This document shows, piece after piece, positions 48,046-57,357 of a stretch of DNA of 64,000 nucleotides. The position numbers were made by a program, and so were the translations under genes. The first letter of the stretch is position 1. Every line of letters starts with the position of its first letter. The stretch lies in assembly GCF_024701375.2 (NCBI RefSeq), contig NZ_CP113910.1, forward strand, positions 1,240,001 to 1,304,000, given 5' to 3'. The notes under the pieces are model-generated. The model was not told where the DNA came from. It ran no database searches and saw nothing but the letters and a program-made list of their open reading frames with translations. This stretch comes from Streptomyces sp. KMM 9044 (lineage in GTDB: Bacteria > Actinomycetota > Actinomycetes > Streptomycetales > Streptomycetaceae).

Positions 48046-49460
48046 GTTCCGCGTGTCCACTGCTGGTTACTCCCTCCGTTGCAGGTGTGCGTGATGAGGG
48101 CCGCCGAGTTGGCGGTCGCACCGCCGGACACGTCGAGGCATTCGCCGGTCGCACGGGACGTGAGGGTCGCGTAGGAGCCGGTGGTGGAAACCGACCACTG
48201 CTGGGCGGTGGCTGCGGCGGAGGCGGAGCAGTTCTCCTGCGTCACGGTGCCCGCGTTCTCCTGGAGGCACAACGAGCTGTTGCGCACGACGAGCTGGTGG
48301 TAGCCGTTGCCGACCGGCTTGAACCAGAACCGCTGGTTGCCGCCGCCGTTGCAGTCGTACTGCTTGAGCTGGGCGCCCTGCCACAGCGACCGGCTCGTGA
48401 TGTCGGCGCACTTCCCACTGTGCCGGGCGATGAGCGTGTGGTAGGTGGCGGAGGTCCCGCCGACCGTCCCGGCGGCCGTGTCGACGGTGATCTCGGGTGA
48501 CCAGGACAGGGACATCGAGGTGGAGGACGGGAAGGTCAGCGGCAGCCATACGTACCGGGAGTCGTTGACCCTGCCGCCGAAGGAGTTGCCCCAGCGGTCA
48601 CCGAGATACAGGTAGGACGTGCCCGAGGACCCCTGTACCGGCAGGACGAACGCGGTCTGCGACCCGTAGGCGGTCGCGTCCCCCACGTTGCGCATCGCCG
48701 ACCAGGGGCCGGCGGGGCTGGTGGCGGTGGCGTACTGCTGCTGGTTGGGGTTCCAGCCGGTGGCGCCGGACGTCAGCATGAAGTACACGCCGCCCCGCTT
48801 GAACAGGGCCGGCGCCTCGCGGTGGCCGCCGGGCCACGGGTTGGCCGCCAGGCCCGCGATACCGGTGTGGTCGGCGGTGAGCCGGTAGATGTGCAGGTCG
48901 TAGTTCTCGCGGGCGGCCGAGACCATGTAGCCGGTGCCGTCGGTGTCGGTGAAGACGGTGATGTCGCGGGACATGTGCTGCCCCAGCGGGCGGAAGCTGC
49001 CCCGCCACGCGTAGTCGCCGTCCACGGTGTCGGAGACGGCGACGGCGGCGCGGGCCTCGCTGTAGTCGGAGCCGTTCTCCTTGTGCATCCACATCACGAA
49101 CTTCCCGGTGGCCGCGTTGTACATGACCTTGGGCCGCTCGATGTTGGCGGTGGCGAGCTCCGGGTCACTGGCCTCGGTGAGGACGTGGTTGCGGAACTCC
49201 CAGTTCTTCAGGTCGGTGGAGCGGTAGGCGTCGACGTACCGGAAGGTGTTGTCATCGCCCCGGTGCTCGCCGAACCAGTAGTAGTACGCGCCGACCTTGA
49301 TGATCCCGCCACCGTGGGCGTGCACGGGGTTTCCGCCGACGTCGGTGAACTGGACGCCGTTGCCGATCGACTGCGGTGCGGCCTGGGCGGGCCCGGCGGC
49401 GCCGAGGGCTCCGGCGAGGGCGAGGCAGAAGGTGAGCACCACCGCGTACAGGCGTCTCAT
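48042..49460 (-). CDS. Secreted GH43 glycosidase with C-terminal ricin-type (CBM13) domain
   Basis: A 472-aa secreted enzyme. The Sec signal peptide is MRRLYAVVLTFCLALAGALG followed by AAGPAQAA. The five-bladed GH43 propeller (about 30-330) has catalytic-type acidic residues in the motifs VHAHGGGII, IERPKVMYN and HREAPALF. A beta-trefoil with QxW motifs (NQRFWF, AQQWSV, NQQWTR) covers 340-472. Family resemblance is closest to exo-beta-1,3-galactanases acting on arabinogalactan. It starts one base after the upstream GH43 stop. Confidence 0.88.
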   Translation of the reverse strand: MRRLYAVVLTFCLALAGALGAAGPAQAAPQSIGNGVQFTDVGGNPVHAHGGGIIKVGAYYYWFGEHRGDDNTFRYVDAYRSTDLKNWEFRNHVLTEASDPELATANIERPKVMYNAATGKFVMWMHKENGSDYSEARAAVAVSDTVDGDYAWRGSFRPLGQHMSRDITVFTDTDGTGYMVSAARENYDLHIYRLTADHTGIAGLAANPWPGGHREAPALFKRGGVYFMLTSGATGWNPNQQQYATATSPAGPWSAMRNVGDATAYGSQTAFVLPVQGSSGTSYLYLGDRWGNSFGGRVNDSRYVWLPLTFPSSTSMSLSWSPEITVDTAAGTVGGTSATYHTLIARHSGKCADITSRSLWQGAQLKQYDCNGGGNQRFWFKPVGNGYHQLVVRNSSLCLQENAGTVTQENCSASAAATAQQWSVSTTGSYATLTSRATGECLDVSGGATANSAALITHTCNGGSNQQWTRGT

Positions 49461-49461
49461 G

Positions 49462-50622
49462 TCACACCCCCGTGCCACTGGTCGCTGCGGTCCCGTCGGC
49501 GACGGGGACGCCGAAATCCGGGGTGCCGTCCGGCTTCCAGCCGAGGGGCTGGGCGCGGGTGTGGCGGTTCGGGTCGTCGAGCGGGTCCCCGTCGATCTCC
49601 TTGTACTGGCGGGCGTGGTAGACGAGGACGTCGGTGCGGACCTCCTCGGCGACGGTGAAGCAGCTGCGCCCGGGACCGTACTGGCGGGTCGTGTCGTTGC
49701 TGGTGAAGACGGGGACGGGCGACTTGGACCAGCTCGCGGTGTCCATGAGGTCGCTGTCGTCGGGGGCCGTGAGCAGGCCCATGCGGTAGCTGGCGTCGGT
49801 GACGCCGGCGGAGTACCTCATGAAGACCCGGCCGTTGCGCTGGATCACGTACGGCCCCTCGTTGGCCTTGCAGCCGAGGCGTTCCCAGCCGCACTCCGGT
49901 GTGGACAGACGCACTTGGGGCCCCGTCAGGGTCCACGGATCGGACATCCCGGAGAGCCAGATCGCGGTGTTGTTTTTGTCCGTGCCGGGCTCGTGCTGGG
50001 CCCAGGAGAGGGAGCGGGTGCCCTGGTGGGTGAAGGTGGTGGTGTCCGGGGAGAAGGACTCCCACGCGGTCCTGATCTGCCTTTTCTCGACCCAGGTGCC
50101 CAGGAAGGGATTGGGGTGGGCGTTCTCCGGTACCCAGATGCGGATGGCCCACACGTCCTCGGCGGGCGCGGCGGCGAAGTAGACGTACCACTTGCCGGCC
50201 ACGCGGTGCATCTCCCGCGCCCAGATGTGGGCGCCCATGTCACCGGTGGGGTGCGCCCGCCAGACCACGGACTCGGCGGCGCTCCCGAGCCCGGCCGGCG
50301 TGCGGGAGCGGCGCAGGACGATCCGGTTGCACTCGGGGGCGGTGGCGGTGGCGGTGGCGGTGAAGTAGTAGAAGCCGTCGGTGTGACGGGTGATGTGCGG
50401 GTCGGCACGGTTGCGCACGAGGGAGTTCGCGTGGGGGGCCGCCGCCTTCGGCCTGTCGGCGGGGGGCGAGGGGGCGGCCGCGTGGGCCGCCGCGGGGGTG
50501 CTGGCGGCCGGGGCGCCTGCGGCGAGGGCATTCTTCAGCAACAGTCTGCGGGCGGGCGCGGGCGGCAGAGCGGGGGACGGCTCGGGGAGGTCGGGGCGGG
50601 GCAGGTCGTCGGCGCGGCTCAT
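49462..50622 (-). CDS. Secreted GH43 arabinanase/alpha-L-arabinofuranosidase-like enzyme
   Basis: A 386-aa GH43 enzyme. The N-terminus has an RR-containing signal-like segment (PARRLLLKNALAAGAPAAST) that could be a Tat signal. The propeller begins at VRNRADPHITRHTDGFYYFT (catalytic-base Asp in ADPH), with the general acid candidate in NEGPYVIQRNG. It resembles extracellular arabinofuranosidases that trim alpha-arabinosyl side chains. It is first in the minus-strand operon and is preceded by a promoter with an AAGCGCTT operator. Start ATG 50622; GAGAGG lies upstream. Confidence 0.85.
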   Translation of the reverse strand: MSRADDLPRPDLPEPSPALPPAPARRLLLKNALAAGAPAASTPAAAHAAAPSPPADRPKAAAPHANSLVRNRADPHITRHTDGFYYFTATATATAPECNRIVLRRSRTPAGLGSAAESVVWRAHPTGDMGAHIWAREMHRVAGKWYVYFAAAPAEDVWAIRIWVPENAHPNPFLGTWVEKRQIRTAWESFSPDTTTFTHQGTRSLSWAQHEPGTDKNNTAIWLSGMSDPWTLTGPQVRLSTPECGWERLGCKANEGPYVIQRNGRVFMRYSAGVTDASYRMGLLTAPDDSDLMDTASWSKSPVPVFTSNDTTRQYGPGRSCFTVAEEVRTDVLVYHARQYKEIDGDPLDDPNRHTRAQPLGWKPDGTPDFGVPVADGTAATSGTGV

Positions 50623-50731
50623 GCGGTCTGCCTCTCGGGGAGGGGAGGTGGTCCGTGCACGGGCTGTTCGACTCATTCCTTCTGTTCGACATACCGAAAG
50701 TCATCTGACATGACGAACGCCGAACGTCCAA

Positions 50732-50760
50732 AAGGTAAGCGCTTGTCATGAGTGGGTCAA
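50732..50760 (-). promoter_or_regulatory. GH43 operon promoter with LacI-type operator
   Basis: On the minus strand -35 TTGACC (50760-50755) and -10 TACCTT (50737-50732) are 17 bp apart. The palindrome AAGCGCTT at 50737-50744 overlaps the -10 and spacer, an ideal place for repression. The same core occurs twice in the promoter region of the LacI gene at 57504. Confidence 0.7.
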
Positions 50761-50817
50761 CGGTTCGGACAAGCCGAGGCGGTACGTCCGCGGGAACGAA
50801 AACTTTTCGGGTGCCGA

Positions 50818-50844
50818 TGTCGAGAAACCGTGGCCTGCTCCGTC
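50818..50844 (+). promoter_or_regulatory. ECF42-type promoter
   Basis: TGTCGA at 50818-50823 and CGTC at 50841-50844, separated by 17 bp, match the reported ECF42 promoter motif (TGTCGA and CG[A/T]C). It lies upstream of the DGPF gene and its ECF42 sigma factor, as expected for autoregulation. Confidence 0.7.
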
Positions 50845-50895
50845 CCCGCAGTGAACGCGACCAGAATGGGTCGCACAGCACCGAGGAGAAACAAC

Positions 50896-51303
50896 ATGAC
50901 CAAGTACCTGCTGCTGAAGCACTACCGCGGCGCCCCGGCTGCGGTCAACGACGTACCCATGGACCAGTGGACGCCGGAGGAGATCTCGGCCCACATCCAG
51001 TACATGAACGACTTCGCCGCCCGGCTCGAGGGAACCGGCGAGTTCGTCGACGGTCAGGCGCTCTCCCCCGAGGGGACGTTCGTCCGGTACGACGGCGAGG
51101 GCCGCCCGCCGGTCACCGACGGCCCGTTCGCCGAGACCAAGGACCTCATCGCGGGCTGGATGGTGATCGACGTCGACAGCCACGAGCGCGCCGTCGAGCT
51201 GGCCGGGGAACTGTCGGCCGCCCCCGGGGCGGGCGGGAGGCCGATCCACGAGTGGCTCGAGGTGCGCCCGTTCCTGGCCGCGCCGCCCGCCATCACGGAA
51301 TGA
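50896..51303 (+). CDS. YCII-related (DGPF) protein
   Basis: A 135-aa protein of the YciI-like/DGPF family. The signature DGPFAETKDLIAGW lies near residues 73-86, with the start MTKYLLLKHYRG typical of the family. The alpha/beta ferredoxin-like fold is suspected to be enzymatic, but no reaction is established. The ATG follows GAGGAGAAACAAC. It is paired with the ECF42 sigma gene 31 bp downstream, the conserved arrangement of this sigma group. Confidence 0.93.
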   Translation: MTKYLLLKHYRGAPAAVNDVPMDQWTPEEISAHIQYMNDFAARLEGTGEFVDGQALSPEGTFVRYDGEGRPPVTDGPFAETKDLIAGWMVIDVDSHERAVELAGELSAAPGAGGRPIHEWLEVRPFLAAPPAITE

Positions 51304-51334
51304 CGGCGGAAACGACGGCGGAAACGACGGGTAA

Positions 51335-52492
51335 ATGACCTCCGAGGTGAACGAGTTCCTCCTCCGGGGCCTCGCGCCGAGCGTGCTCGCGATCCTCGTC
51401 CGCCGCGGAGCCGACTTCGCGGCGGCCGAGGACGCCGTCCAGGACGCGCTGGTCGAGGCGGCCCGGGTCTGGCCGGCCGGCCCACCGCGCGACCCGAAGG
51501 GCTGGCTGGTCACCGTGGCCTGGCGCCGGTTCCTCGACGCGACCCGCGCGGACACCGCCCGCCGCCGGCGTGAGGGCCTTGTCGACGAGGAGCCGGCCCC
51601 CGGGCCCGCGCCCGCGGTGGACGACACGCTCCAGCTCTACTTCCTGTGCGCCCACCCGTCGCTGACGCCGTCGTCCGCGGTCGCGCTCACGCTGCGCGCC
51701 GTCGGCGGGCTCACCACCCGCCAGATCGCCCGGGCCTACCTGGTTCCCGAGGCGACCATGGCGCAGCGGATCAGCCGGGCCAAACGCACCGTCTCCGGCG
51801 TGCGGTTCGAGCGGCCCGGCGACGTCGCCACCGTGCTGCGCGTCCTCTACCTGGTCTTCAACGAGGGCTACTCCGGCGACGTCGACCTCGCCGCCGAGGC
51901 CGTCCGGCTCACCCGGCAGCTCGCGGCCGCGATCGACCACCCCGAGGTGGCGGGGCTGCTCGCCCTCATGCTGCTCCACCACGCCCGGCGCGCTGCCCGG
52001 ACCGCGCCCGACGGCAGCCTGGTACCGCTCGCCGAGCAGGACCGCGGCCGGTGGGACACCGCGACGATCGCCGAGGGGGTCGGGATCCTGCAGGCGGCCC
52101 TCGCCCGCGACCGGCTGGGCGAGTTCCAGGCCCAGGCCGCCATCGCCGCACTCCACGCCGACGCGCCCACCGCCGGGGAGACCGACTGGGTGCAGATCGT
52201 CGAGTGGTACGACGAGCTCACGCGCCTGACCGACAGCCCGGTCGTCCGGCTCAACCGCGCGGTGGCCGTCGGCGAGGCCGACGGGCCGCGCGCCGGCCTG
52301 GCGGCGCTCGCCGCACTGGACGCCTCGCTGCCCCGCCACGCCGCGGTGGCGGCGTATCTCCACGAGCGCGACGGCGGCCTGGCGAAGGCGGCACACCTGT
52401 ACGCCGAGGCGGCCCGGAAGGCGTCCGACCTCGCCGAACGCGACCACCTGACCCGCCAGGCCGCCCGGCTCAACGCCCGCCGGGGGCACTGA
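51335..52492 (+). CDS. ECF42-group RNA polymerase sigma factor with C-terminal TPR extension
   Basis: A 385-aa sigma factor. Region sigma2 includes FAAAEDAVQDALVEAARVWP (near 28-47), and sigma4 includes GLTTRQIARAYLVPEATMAQ then RISRAKRT (near 124-150). The ~210-residue C-terminal extension is helical and TPR-like (AVRLTRQLAAAIDHPEVAGL, DLAERDHLTRQAARLNARRG). In this group the extension is needed for activity in place of an anti-sigma factor. It is downstream of the DGPF gene, behind an ECF42-type promoter, so the pair is probably self-activated. Confidence 0.95.
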   Translation: MTSEVNEFLLRGLAPSVLAILVRRGADFAAAEDAVQDALVEAARVWPAGPPRDPKGWLVTVAWRRFLDATRADTARRRREGLVDEEPAPGPAPAVDDTLQLYFLCAHPSLTPSSAVALTLRAVGGLTTRQIARAYLVPEATMAQRISRAKRTVSGVRFERPGDVATVLRVLYLVFNEGYSGDVDLAAEAVRLTRQLAAAIDHPEVAGLLALMLLHHARRAARTAPDGSLVPLAEQDRGRWDTATIAEGVGILQAALARDRLGEFQAQAAIAALHADAPTAGETDWVQIVEWYDELTRLTDSPVVRLNRAVAVGEADGPRAGLAALAALDASLPRHAAVAAYLHERDGGLAKAAHLYAEAARKASDLAERDHLTRQAARLNARRGH

Positions 52493-52604
52493 GGAGTCGC
52501 GCTCGGCCTCCCGGAGTCCCGCCCGGCGTCCGACGCGGCCCCGTGCCGAGGAGCCGCCCGCCCGCGCCCGGCTCACTGCTCACGGTTCGACTACCGTCGA
52601 CGGC

Positions 52605-53519
52605 ATGCACACCGCCCCCGCCCCGGCCGACCTCCTCGCCGCCGGCGCAGCCGTTCTCGACGGCGGCATGTCCACCCTGCTGACGGCAGCGGGCCACGAC
52701 CTGAGCGACGAACTGTGGTCGGCACGCCTGCTCGCCGAGGACGCCGGGGCGATCACCGAGGCGCACCTCGCCTACTTCGAGGCGGGCGCGGACGTGGCGA
52801 TCACCGCCAGCTACCAGGCCACGTTCGAGGGCTTCGCGCGGCGCGGCATCGGCCACGACCGGGCCACCGCCCTGCTCGCCCTGAGTGTCGGGTCGGCACG
52901 CGAGGCGGCCCGGCGGGCGCGGGTGTCCCGCCCCTTGTGGGTGGCGGCCTCCGTAGGCCCGTACGGCGCGATGCTCGCCGACGGCTCCGAGTACCGGGGC
53001 CGGTACGGCCTGAGCGTGGCCGAGCTGGAACGCTTCCACCGCCCCCGTATGGAGGTCCTGGCCGCCGCGGAGCCCGACGTCCTCGCCCTGGAGACGATCC
53101 CGGACACCGACGAGGCCGAGGCACTCCTCCGCATCCTGGCCGGCCTCGGCATCCCGGCCTGGCTGTCGTACTCGGCGACGGGCGACCGCACCCGCGCCGG
53201 GCAGTCGCTGGAGGACGCCTTCGCGCTCGCCGCCGACGTGGACGAGGTCGTCGCGGTCGGCGTGAACTGCTGTGCCCCCGAGGACGCCGACCACGCGGTC
53301 GCCCTGGCGGCCCGCGTCACCGGCAAACCGGCCGTGGTCTACCCCAACAGCGGCGAGACCTGGGACGCGGGGGCGCGCGCATGGAGGGGCAGCGCCACGT
53401 TCACCGCCGAGCAGGTCACGGGGTGGCGTGAGTCCGGGGCCCGGCTGATCGGTGGGTGCTGCCGGGTGGGCCCGAAGACGATCTCGGCGATCGCCTCGAC
53501 GCTACGGCGGCCGGCGTAG
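52605..53519 (+). CDS. mmuM: Homocysteine S-methyltransferase
   Basis: A 304-aa zinc enzyme that methylates homocysteine to methionine using S-methylmethionine or S-adenosylmethionine. The barrel motif LDGGMSTLL is near residue 18-26. The zinc cysteines are in GVNCCAPEDA (near 223-232) and IGGCCRVGP (near 284-292). The ATG at 52605 has no ribosome binding site, so a leaderless transcript is likely. No neighbouring S-methylmethionine permease is present. Confidence 0.93.
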   Translation: MHTAPAPADLLAAGAAVLDGGMSTLLTAAGHDLSDELWSARLLAEDAGAITEAHLAYFEAGADVAITASYQATFEGFARRGIGHDRATALLALSVGSAREAARRARVSRPLWVAASVGPYGAMLADGSEYRGRYGLSVAELERFHRPRMEVLAAAEPDVLALETIPDTDEAEALLRILAGLGIPAWLSYSATGDRTRAGQSLEDAFALAADVDEVVAVGVNCCAPEDADHAVALAARVTGKPAVVYPNSGETWDAGARAWRGSATFTAEQVTGWRESGARLIGGCCRVGPKTISAIASTLRRPA

Positions 53520-53699
53520 CGAACGCGCACCGGACGGCCTTCCCGGGGCCCTGCTCCCCCACCCCGCCCGTTGCGCTTCGCCCACCCTGCGCCTCGCCGC
53601 CGCCTGATCGTCGTCCCACCAGGAGCGGTTGTCAGGGTCAGGCGTTGTCCTCACCGAACGCGTGTGACACATGTGTCTTACGACCACCGGGGGGTGTCC

Positions 53700-54218
53700 G
53701 TGCACGGCCGTGATCAGTTTTTCCCTCAGGACGGTCCAGCCGGCCACCCGGGCATGTCGACCGAGGCGGGAATCGACGTCCAACGTCAACTGGAGTCCCT
53801 GATCCAGGACTTCCGGGCGGGCGATCCTCCGATGCCGGTGATCGTGCTGTATGCCGAGGGTCCCGCCGACGACGACCGGGTCACCGGACTCGTCGACGAG
53901 CTGCGCGAAGGACAGCAGCACGGCACGCGCCTGGCCGTCGCCTCGACCGAGCCGCAACCGGGGAAGGACAGCCCCACGGCGCGGGCCACACGACTCCTGC
54001 GCGATCTCGGCGACTCCGGGAAGTGGGGCGACCGGTCCGCCGCCTACCGGCCCTGCTCCTTCCCCCGCCCCGGCCTCGTCGGTGCCCTCCAGGAGGCCAC
54101 CGACGATCCGGAGATGCGCGAGCACTGGCCGACCGCCCCCGTCGGCACCCCGGAGGGGAACACCCGGCGGGAGCGGGCCCGGACCCGCCTGCCGCGCATC
54201 CTGGCCCGGCAGCACTGA
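53700..54218 (+). CDS. Hypothetical cytoplasmic protein, degenerate P-loop-like region
   Basis: A 172-aa protein with a hydrophobic strand followed by an acidic turn (MPVIVLYAEGPADDDRVTGL), reminiscent of a P-loop NTPase start that has lost its lysine, then an amphipathic helix. The later motif RPCSFPRPGLVGALQEA is not recognised. Start GTG 53700 follows GGGGG at good spacing; the frame is open further upstream. It lies 43 bp before another unknown membrane gene in the same direction. The two may be one disrupted ancestral gene. Confidence 0.5.
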   Translation: MHGRDQFFPQDGPAGHPGMSTEAGIDVQRQLESLIQDFRAGDPPMPVIVLYAEGPADDDRVTGLVDELREGQQHGTRLAVASTEPQPGKDSPTARATRLLRDLGDSGKWGDRSAAYRPCSFPRPGLVGALQEATDDPEMREHWPTAPVGTPEGNTRRERARTRLPRILARQH

Positions 54219-54261
54219 CGCCCCCCGCAGACCTCCGCGCCGGCAGATACTGCTCACCGAC

Positions 54262-55086
54262 GTGCAGCAGTTCCTCCCCACGGGCGTCCTGGGCGCCTTC
54301 ACCGCGCTGCTCACCCGCCCCGAGTGGTACATCACCGTCCTGGCGGGCATCGGACTGGTGGCCCTGCTCGCCGTACTGAACCACGTCCCCGGCCACGCCC
54401 TTCTCTTCCTTTGGTTACGCAGGGAAGGCCGGTGGTTCCTGACCACGACGTTCCTCCAGTCCGCCGCACGCCACCAGTCGACCAGTGTGCGGCTGCTGCG
54501 GCCCGTCCCCTCCTGGGAGGCCATCGCGGCCCGCGCCTACGACGTGGCCGGGGCCGTGCGGGAGGGCGGCCCGTTCCCCCTCCGGCTGTACGTGCCGGCG
54601 CTCCCCGAGGGCCTGCGGAACAACCACCGGCGCGGCAGCTGGGATCTGCGGGGGTTCAAGCGGACGCGTCCGCCGGTGCTGTTCCTTCGCCGGACGGGTC
54701 GGGAGAACGGCGGCATCGAACTGATCAAGGCAGTCAGCGCCGTCCGCAGCCGGCGCAGTGAGCTCGACCCGCTGCTGATCGTGGCGGGCGGGGCGGCGGA
54801 GGACGCGCCGCTGCTCGACCGCGGCGCGGACGGAAGCCCACAGGCCTCACCGGCACCGTCACCGTCCCGGTACCAGCCCTCGCGGCTTCAGCAGCGGCTG
54901 CGGAACTGGTACGACGAATGGGCCGGCAACCTCAGGACCGACCAGTCGCCGAGCAGGACGAACGCCCTGCCCTGGGTACTCAGGATTCCGCTGCCCAGCG
55001 AGGAGTTGGTGCAGCTGCGGGAGACCGCCCGGCGTTGTGTCAGAGCCCGGCACCGGCTGCCCCAGGATGGCAGGCACATGCCATAG
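54262..55086 (+). CDS. Hypothetical membrane-anchored protein
   Basis: About 274 aa. Near the start is one long hydrophobic segment (YITVLAGIGLVALLAVLNHV) and a positively charged flank. A cytoplasmic alpha/beta domain follows (RGFKRTRPPVLFLRRTGREN then ELDPLLIVAGG), resembling the core of STAND-like NTPase proteins but without a Walker A motif. The start is uncertain: GTG 54262 has no good ribosome binding site, and the frame extends upstream under the preceding gene. The stop codon overlaps the ribosome binding site of the dead protease gene. Confidence 0.5.
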   Translation: MQQFLPTGVLGAFTALLTRPEWYITVLAGIGLVALLAVLNHVPGHALLFLWLRREGRWFLTTTFLQSAARHQSTSVRLLRPVPSWEAIAARAYDVAGAVREGGPFPLRLYVPALPEGLRNNHRRGSWDLRGFKRTRPPVLFLRRTGRENGGIELIKAVSAVRSRRSELDPLLIVAGGAAEDAPLLDRGADGSPQASPAPSPSRYQPSRLQQRLRNWYDEWAGNLRTDQSPSRTNALPWVLRIPLPSEELVQLRETARRCVRARHRLPQDGRHMP

Positions 55087-55095
55087 GAGGCCGCC

Positions 55096-55813
55096 GTGAG
55101 TCCCACGCGTTCCGAAAGACCCCTGCGAACCGTCGTCCGGGCCGCCGTCGTACTGGCACTGCTCCTCGGTTGGTCCGCCGCCGTCGGATCGGCCGCCCAT
55201 GCCGGGGAGCGGGCGGGGCGACAGGCGGCCGTCTCGGTACGCGGGGGCGACACCCTCCATCCACAGCACCGGCGCCCGCCGCACCGTGGGCTTCAACGCC
55301 CGCTCCGGCTCCACGCTGTACGCGCTCGCTTCGCACCGGTGCGCCCAGGGCGCCCGTACCCGGTACGCCGACGCCGCCCTGACCGTCGCCGTCGGCGTCA
55401 CCGCGGGAGTGGGTTTCCCGGGCAACGACTACGCGAGCATCCGGTACACCGACACGGCGGTCGCCTACCCGGCCGAGGTCTCGCTGGGCGCCGGTGCCGG
55501 TGCCCGCGACATCACCAGCGCGGCGCATCCCGTCGTCGGGCAGTCGATCTGCCACGTCGGGCGGACCACCGGATACCGCTGCGGAACCGTCCAGGCCGTG
55601 AACGTCACCCTCGACTACGGCGGGGGAACCGGGTACGGGCTGTTCCGGTCCACCATCTGCTCCGAGCCCGGCGACTCCGGTGATCCGGCTTTCTCGGGCG
55701 GCACGGCTGTCGGCGTCATCGTCGCCGGCAGCGGTAACCGCAGCTCAGGAGGCTTCACCCACTACCAGCCGGTGACCGAATGGCTGTCGGCGTACGGCCT
55801 GAGCGTCTCCTGA
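55096..55813 (+). pseudogene. Secreted chymotrypsin-like (S1, streptogrisin-type) serine protease, inactivated
   Basis: A GTG at 55096 with a perfect AGGAGG opens a Sec signal peptide (AAVVLALLLGWSAAVGSAAHA). Near 55260 the homologous sequence jumps to another frame and continues to TGA at 55811-55813 as a streptogrisin-like domain (VGFNARSGSTLYALASHRC). The catalytic histidine motif TAGHC is altered to ASHRC, and the serine motif GDSGGP to GDSGDP. Late motifs (HYQPVTEWLSAYGLSVS) are intact. Frameshift plus active-site changes mean it is dead. Confidence 0.8.
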
Positions 55814-56150
55814 GGCGGCCGGGCCGGGCCGACCGCGCACGCGAAGCCCCCGGCGGACAGAGCCGGGTCACCGGGGTGTCGTGCGCGGCTGACGGCGGGC
55901 CGGCACCGACCGCCTGCCGTCCACTCACCAAGGCCGCGCGGCACGGTCCGACCGAGGAGGCGGAGAAGTCGTCCGTGCCGCTCGCCGACCGTGGTCCCGC
56001 CCTCTGCCGGCGCCACGGACAACGGACACTGGTGGGGCAAGGGGGTTCCCGGTGTCGGGACCAGGAGGGTCAAGGGCCGACCACCCCGGCCCCCGTGCCC
56101 CCCTTCCCCGTTCCCACCGTCCCGGAGACCAGACCCCCGCGTGCCACATG
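55814..56150. other. Gap without a supportable gene
   Basis: About 340 bases separate the dead protease gene from the convergent homoserine dehydrogenase-like gene. Frames are open on both strands because of high GC, but none has coding character or a ribosome binding site. I see no strong hairpin. Confidence 0.5.
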
Positions 56151-57158
56151 TCAGAGGAACCCTGTGCGGGGAGCCGTGACCTCGACGGTGTCCTTCACCA
56201 GGGCGAGCGCGGCGCCCAGAGGACTCGAGCGTCCCCCGCTCACGATCACGTCGCCGGCGTCGGGGCAGCCGAACACCACAGCCTTTTCCGGCCCGACCAG
56301 CGCGTACAGGGGGTCGCCGGGCTCCGTCTCCTCCAGTCGGACGCGGACGAGGTGGGGCTCGCCCAGGGAGGCGCTCGCCACGGCCCGCAGGCGGCACGCC
56401 CGGGAGACCGCGTCCAGCGCCGTCCGGGAAGTTCCCTCGCCCACCGGCTCCGCCCGCACCTGCACGGACGCCGGGTCCCATCCCCAGGCCAGCGCTGCCA
56501 GCAGCCGCACCTTGGTGGCGGCGTCCTCGCCGGACAGGTCGGACGACGGATCCGCTTCCGCGGTCCCCCGGCGCTGAGCCTCCCGGACCGCCTCACCCAG
56601 CGATCCGCCCTCGGCGAGGCGGTCGAGGACGAACGTGGCGGTGCCGTTCGGGCAGGCCCGAATCGTCGTGCAGCCCAGACCGCGCAACGAGGTCCTGGCC
56701 AGGTCCCCCGCCGGCAGAGCGGCTCCCGTGGCCCCGGAGATCCTGATCATGCTGTCGGCCGCGCGGGCCGCTTCGTCGAGGTCCCGCCAGTGGCTGAGCA
56801 GGTGGCTCTTGGTGGCCGTGACCACATGAACCCCTCTGCGCAGGGCGACGAGGGCCTCCTCCGCGGCATGCCGCCGGAGTTGGGGTGAGGACGGGATCGC
56901 CTGGACGAACACGCGGGCAGCGGTGCGGTCGAGCGTCTCCTCCAGCGGGGCCGGGGGACCCCACTCCGAGCGGGGCGGCACGGGCTCCCCCTCGCGGAGC
57001 CGGCACTGCGAGGAACTCGCCCGGACGACAGCCACGTTCACCCGTACACCGTGCCGGCGGGCCGGCCCGTCTCCCTGCCGCGCCAGGTGCTCGACGAAGG
57101 CCTGGCCGACCGGACCGTATCCGGAGAGCACCACATCGGCCCGGCTCACCTCACGCAT
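56151..57158 (-). CDS. Homoserine dehydrogenase-like oxidoreductase
   Basis: A 335-aa protein of the homoserine dehydrogenase fold. The NAD(P)-binding glycine motif is LSGYGPVGQAFVEHLA near residues 11-26. The central region has VVTATKSHLLSHWRDLDEAA and the family-like RISGATGAALPAGD and NGTATFVLDRLAEG, where the catalytic Lys and the substrate loop would lie. It is shorter than Streptomyces Hom with no ACT domain, and no thrC/thrB lies nearby. A housekeeping role is therefore unlikely; it may act in secondary or osmolyte metabolism. Start ATG 57158, GAGGA upstream. Confidence 0.8.
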   Translation of the reverse strand: MREVSRADVVLSGYGPVGQAFVEHLARQGDGPARRHGVRVNVAVVRASSSQCRLREGEPVPPRSEWGPPAPLEETLDRTAARVFVQAIPSSPQLRRHAAEEALVALRRGVHVVTATKSHLLSHWRDLDEAARAADSMIRISGATGAALPAGDLARTSLRGLGCTTIRACPNGTATFVLDRLAEGGSLGEAVREAQRRGTAEADPSSDLSGEDAATKVRLLAALAWGWDPASVQVRAEPVGEGTSRTALDAVSRACRLRAVASASLGEPHLVRVRLEETEPGDPLYALVGPEKAVVFGCPDAGDVIVSGGRSSPLGAALALVKDTVEVTAPRTGFL

Positions 57159-57357
57159 GGTTCCTCACTCCTCTTCGACATCCCCGTACCGGAGGCCAAG
57201 CCTCGCATTCCTCCGTGAGGTCGCCTGGGGTGCATCGACCTCACAGGGATCCGAGACCCGTTTCGCAGCCATGGCTGTAGCCCGGGCGTGGGTGACAGCC
57301 GACGAAGGCGGGTTCCGGGGCGTGGCAGGTGCCGGGGGGTGGGGCGGTCGGAGGACC

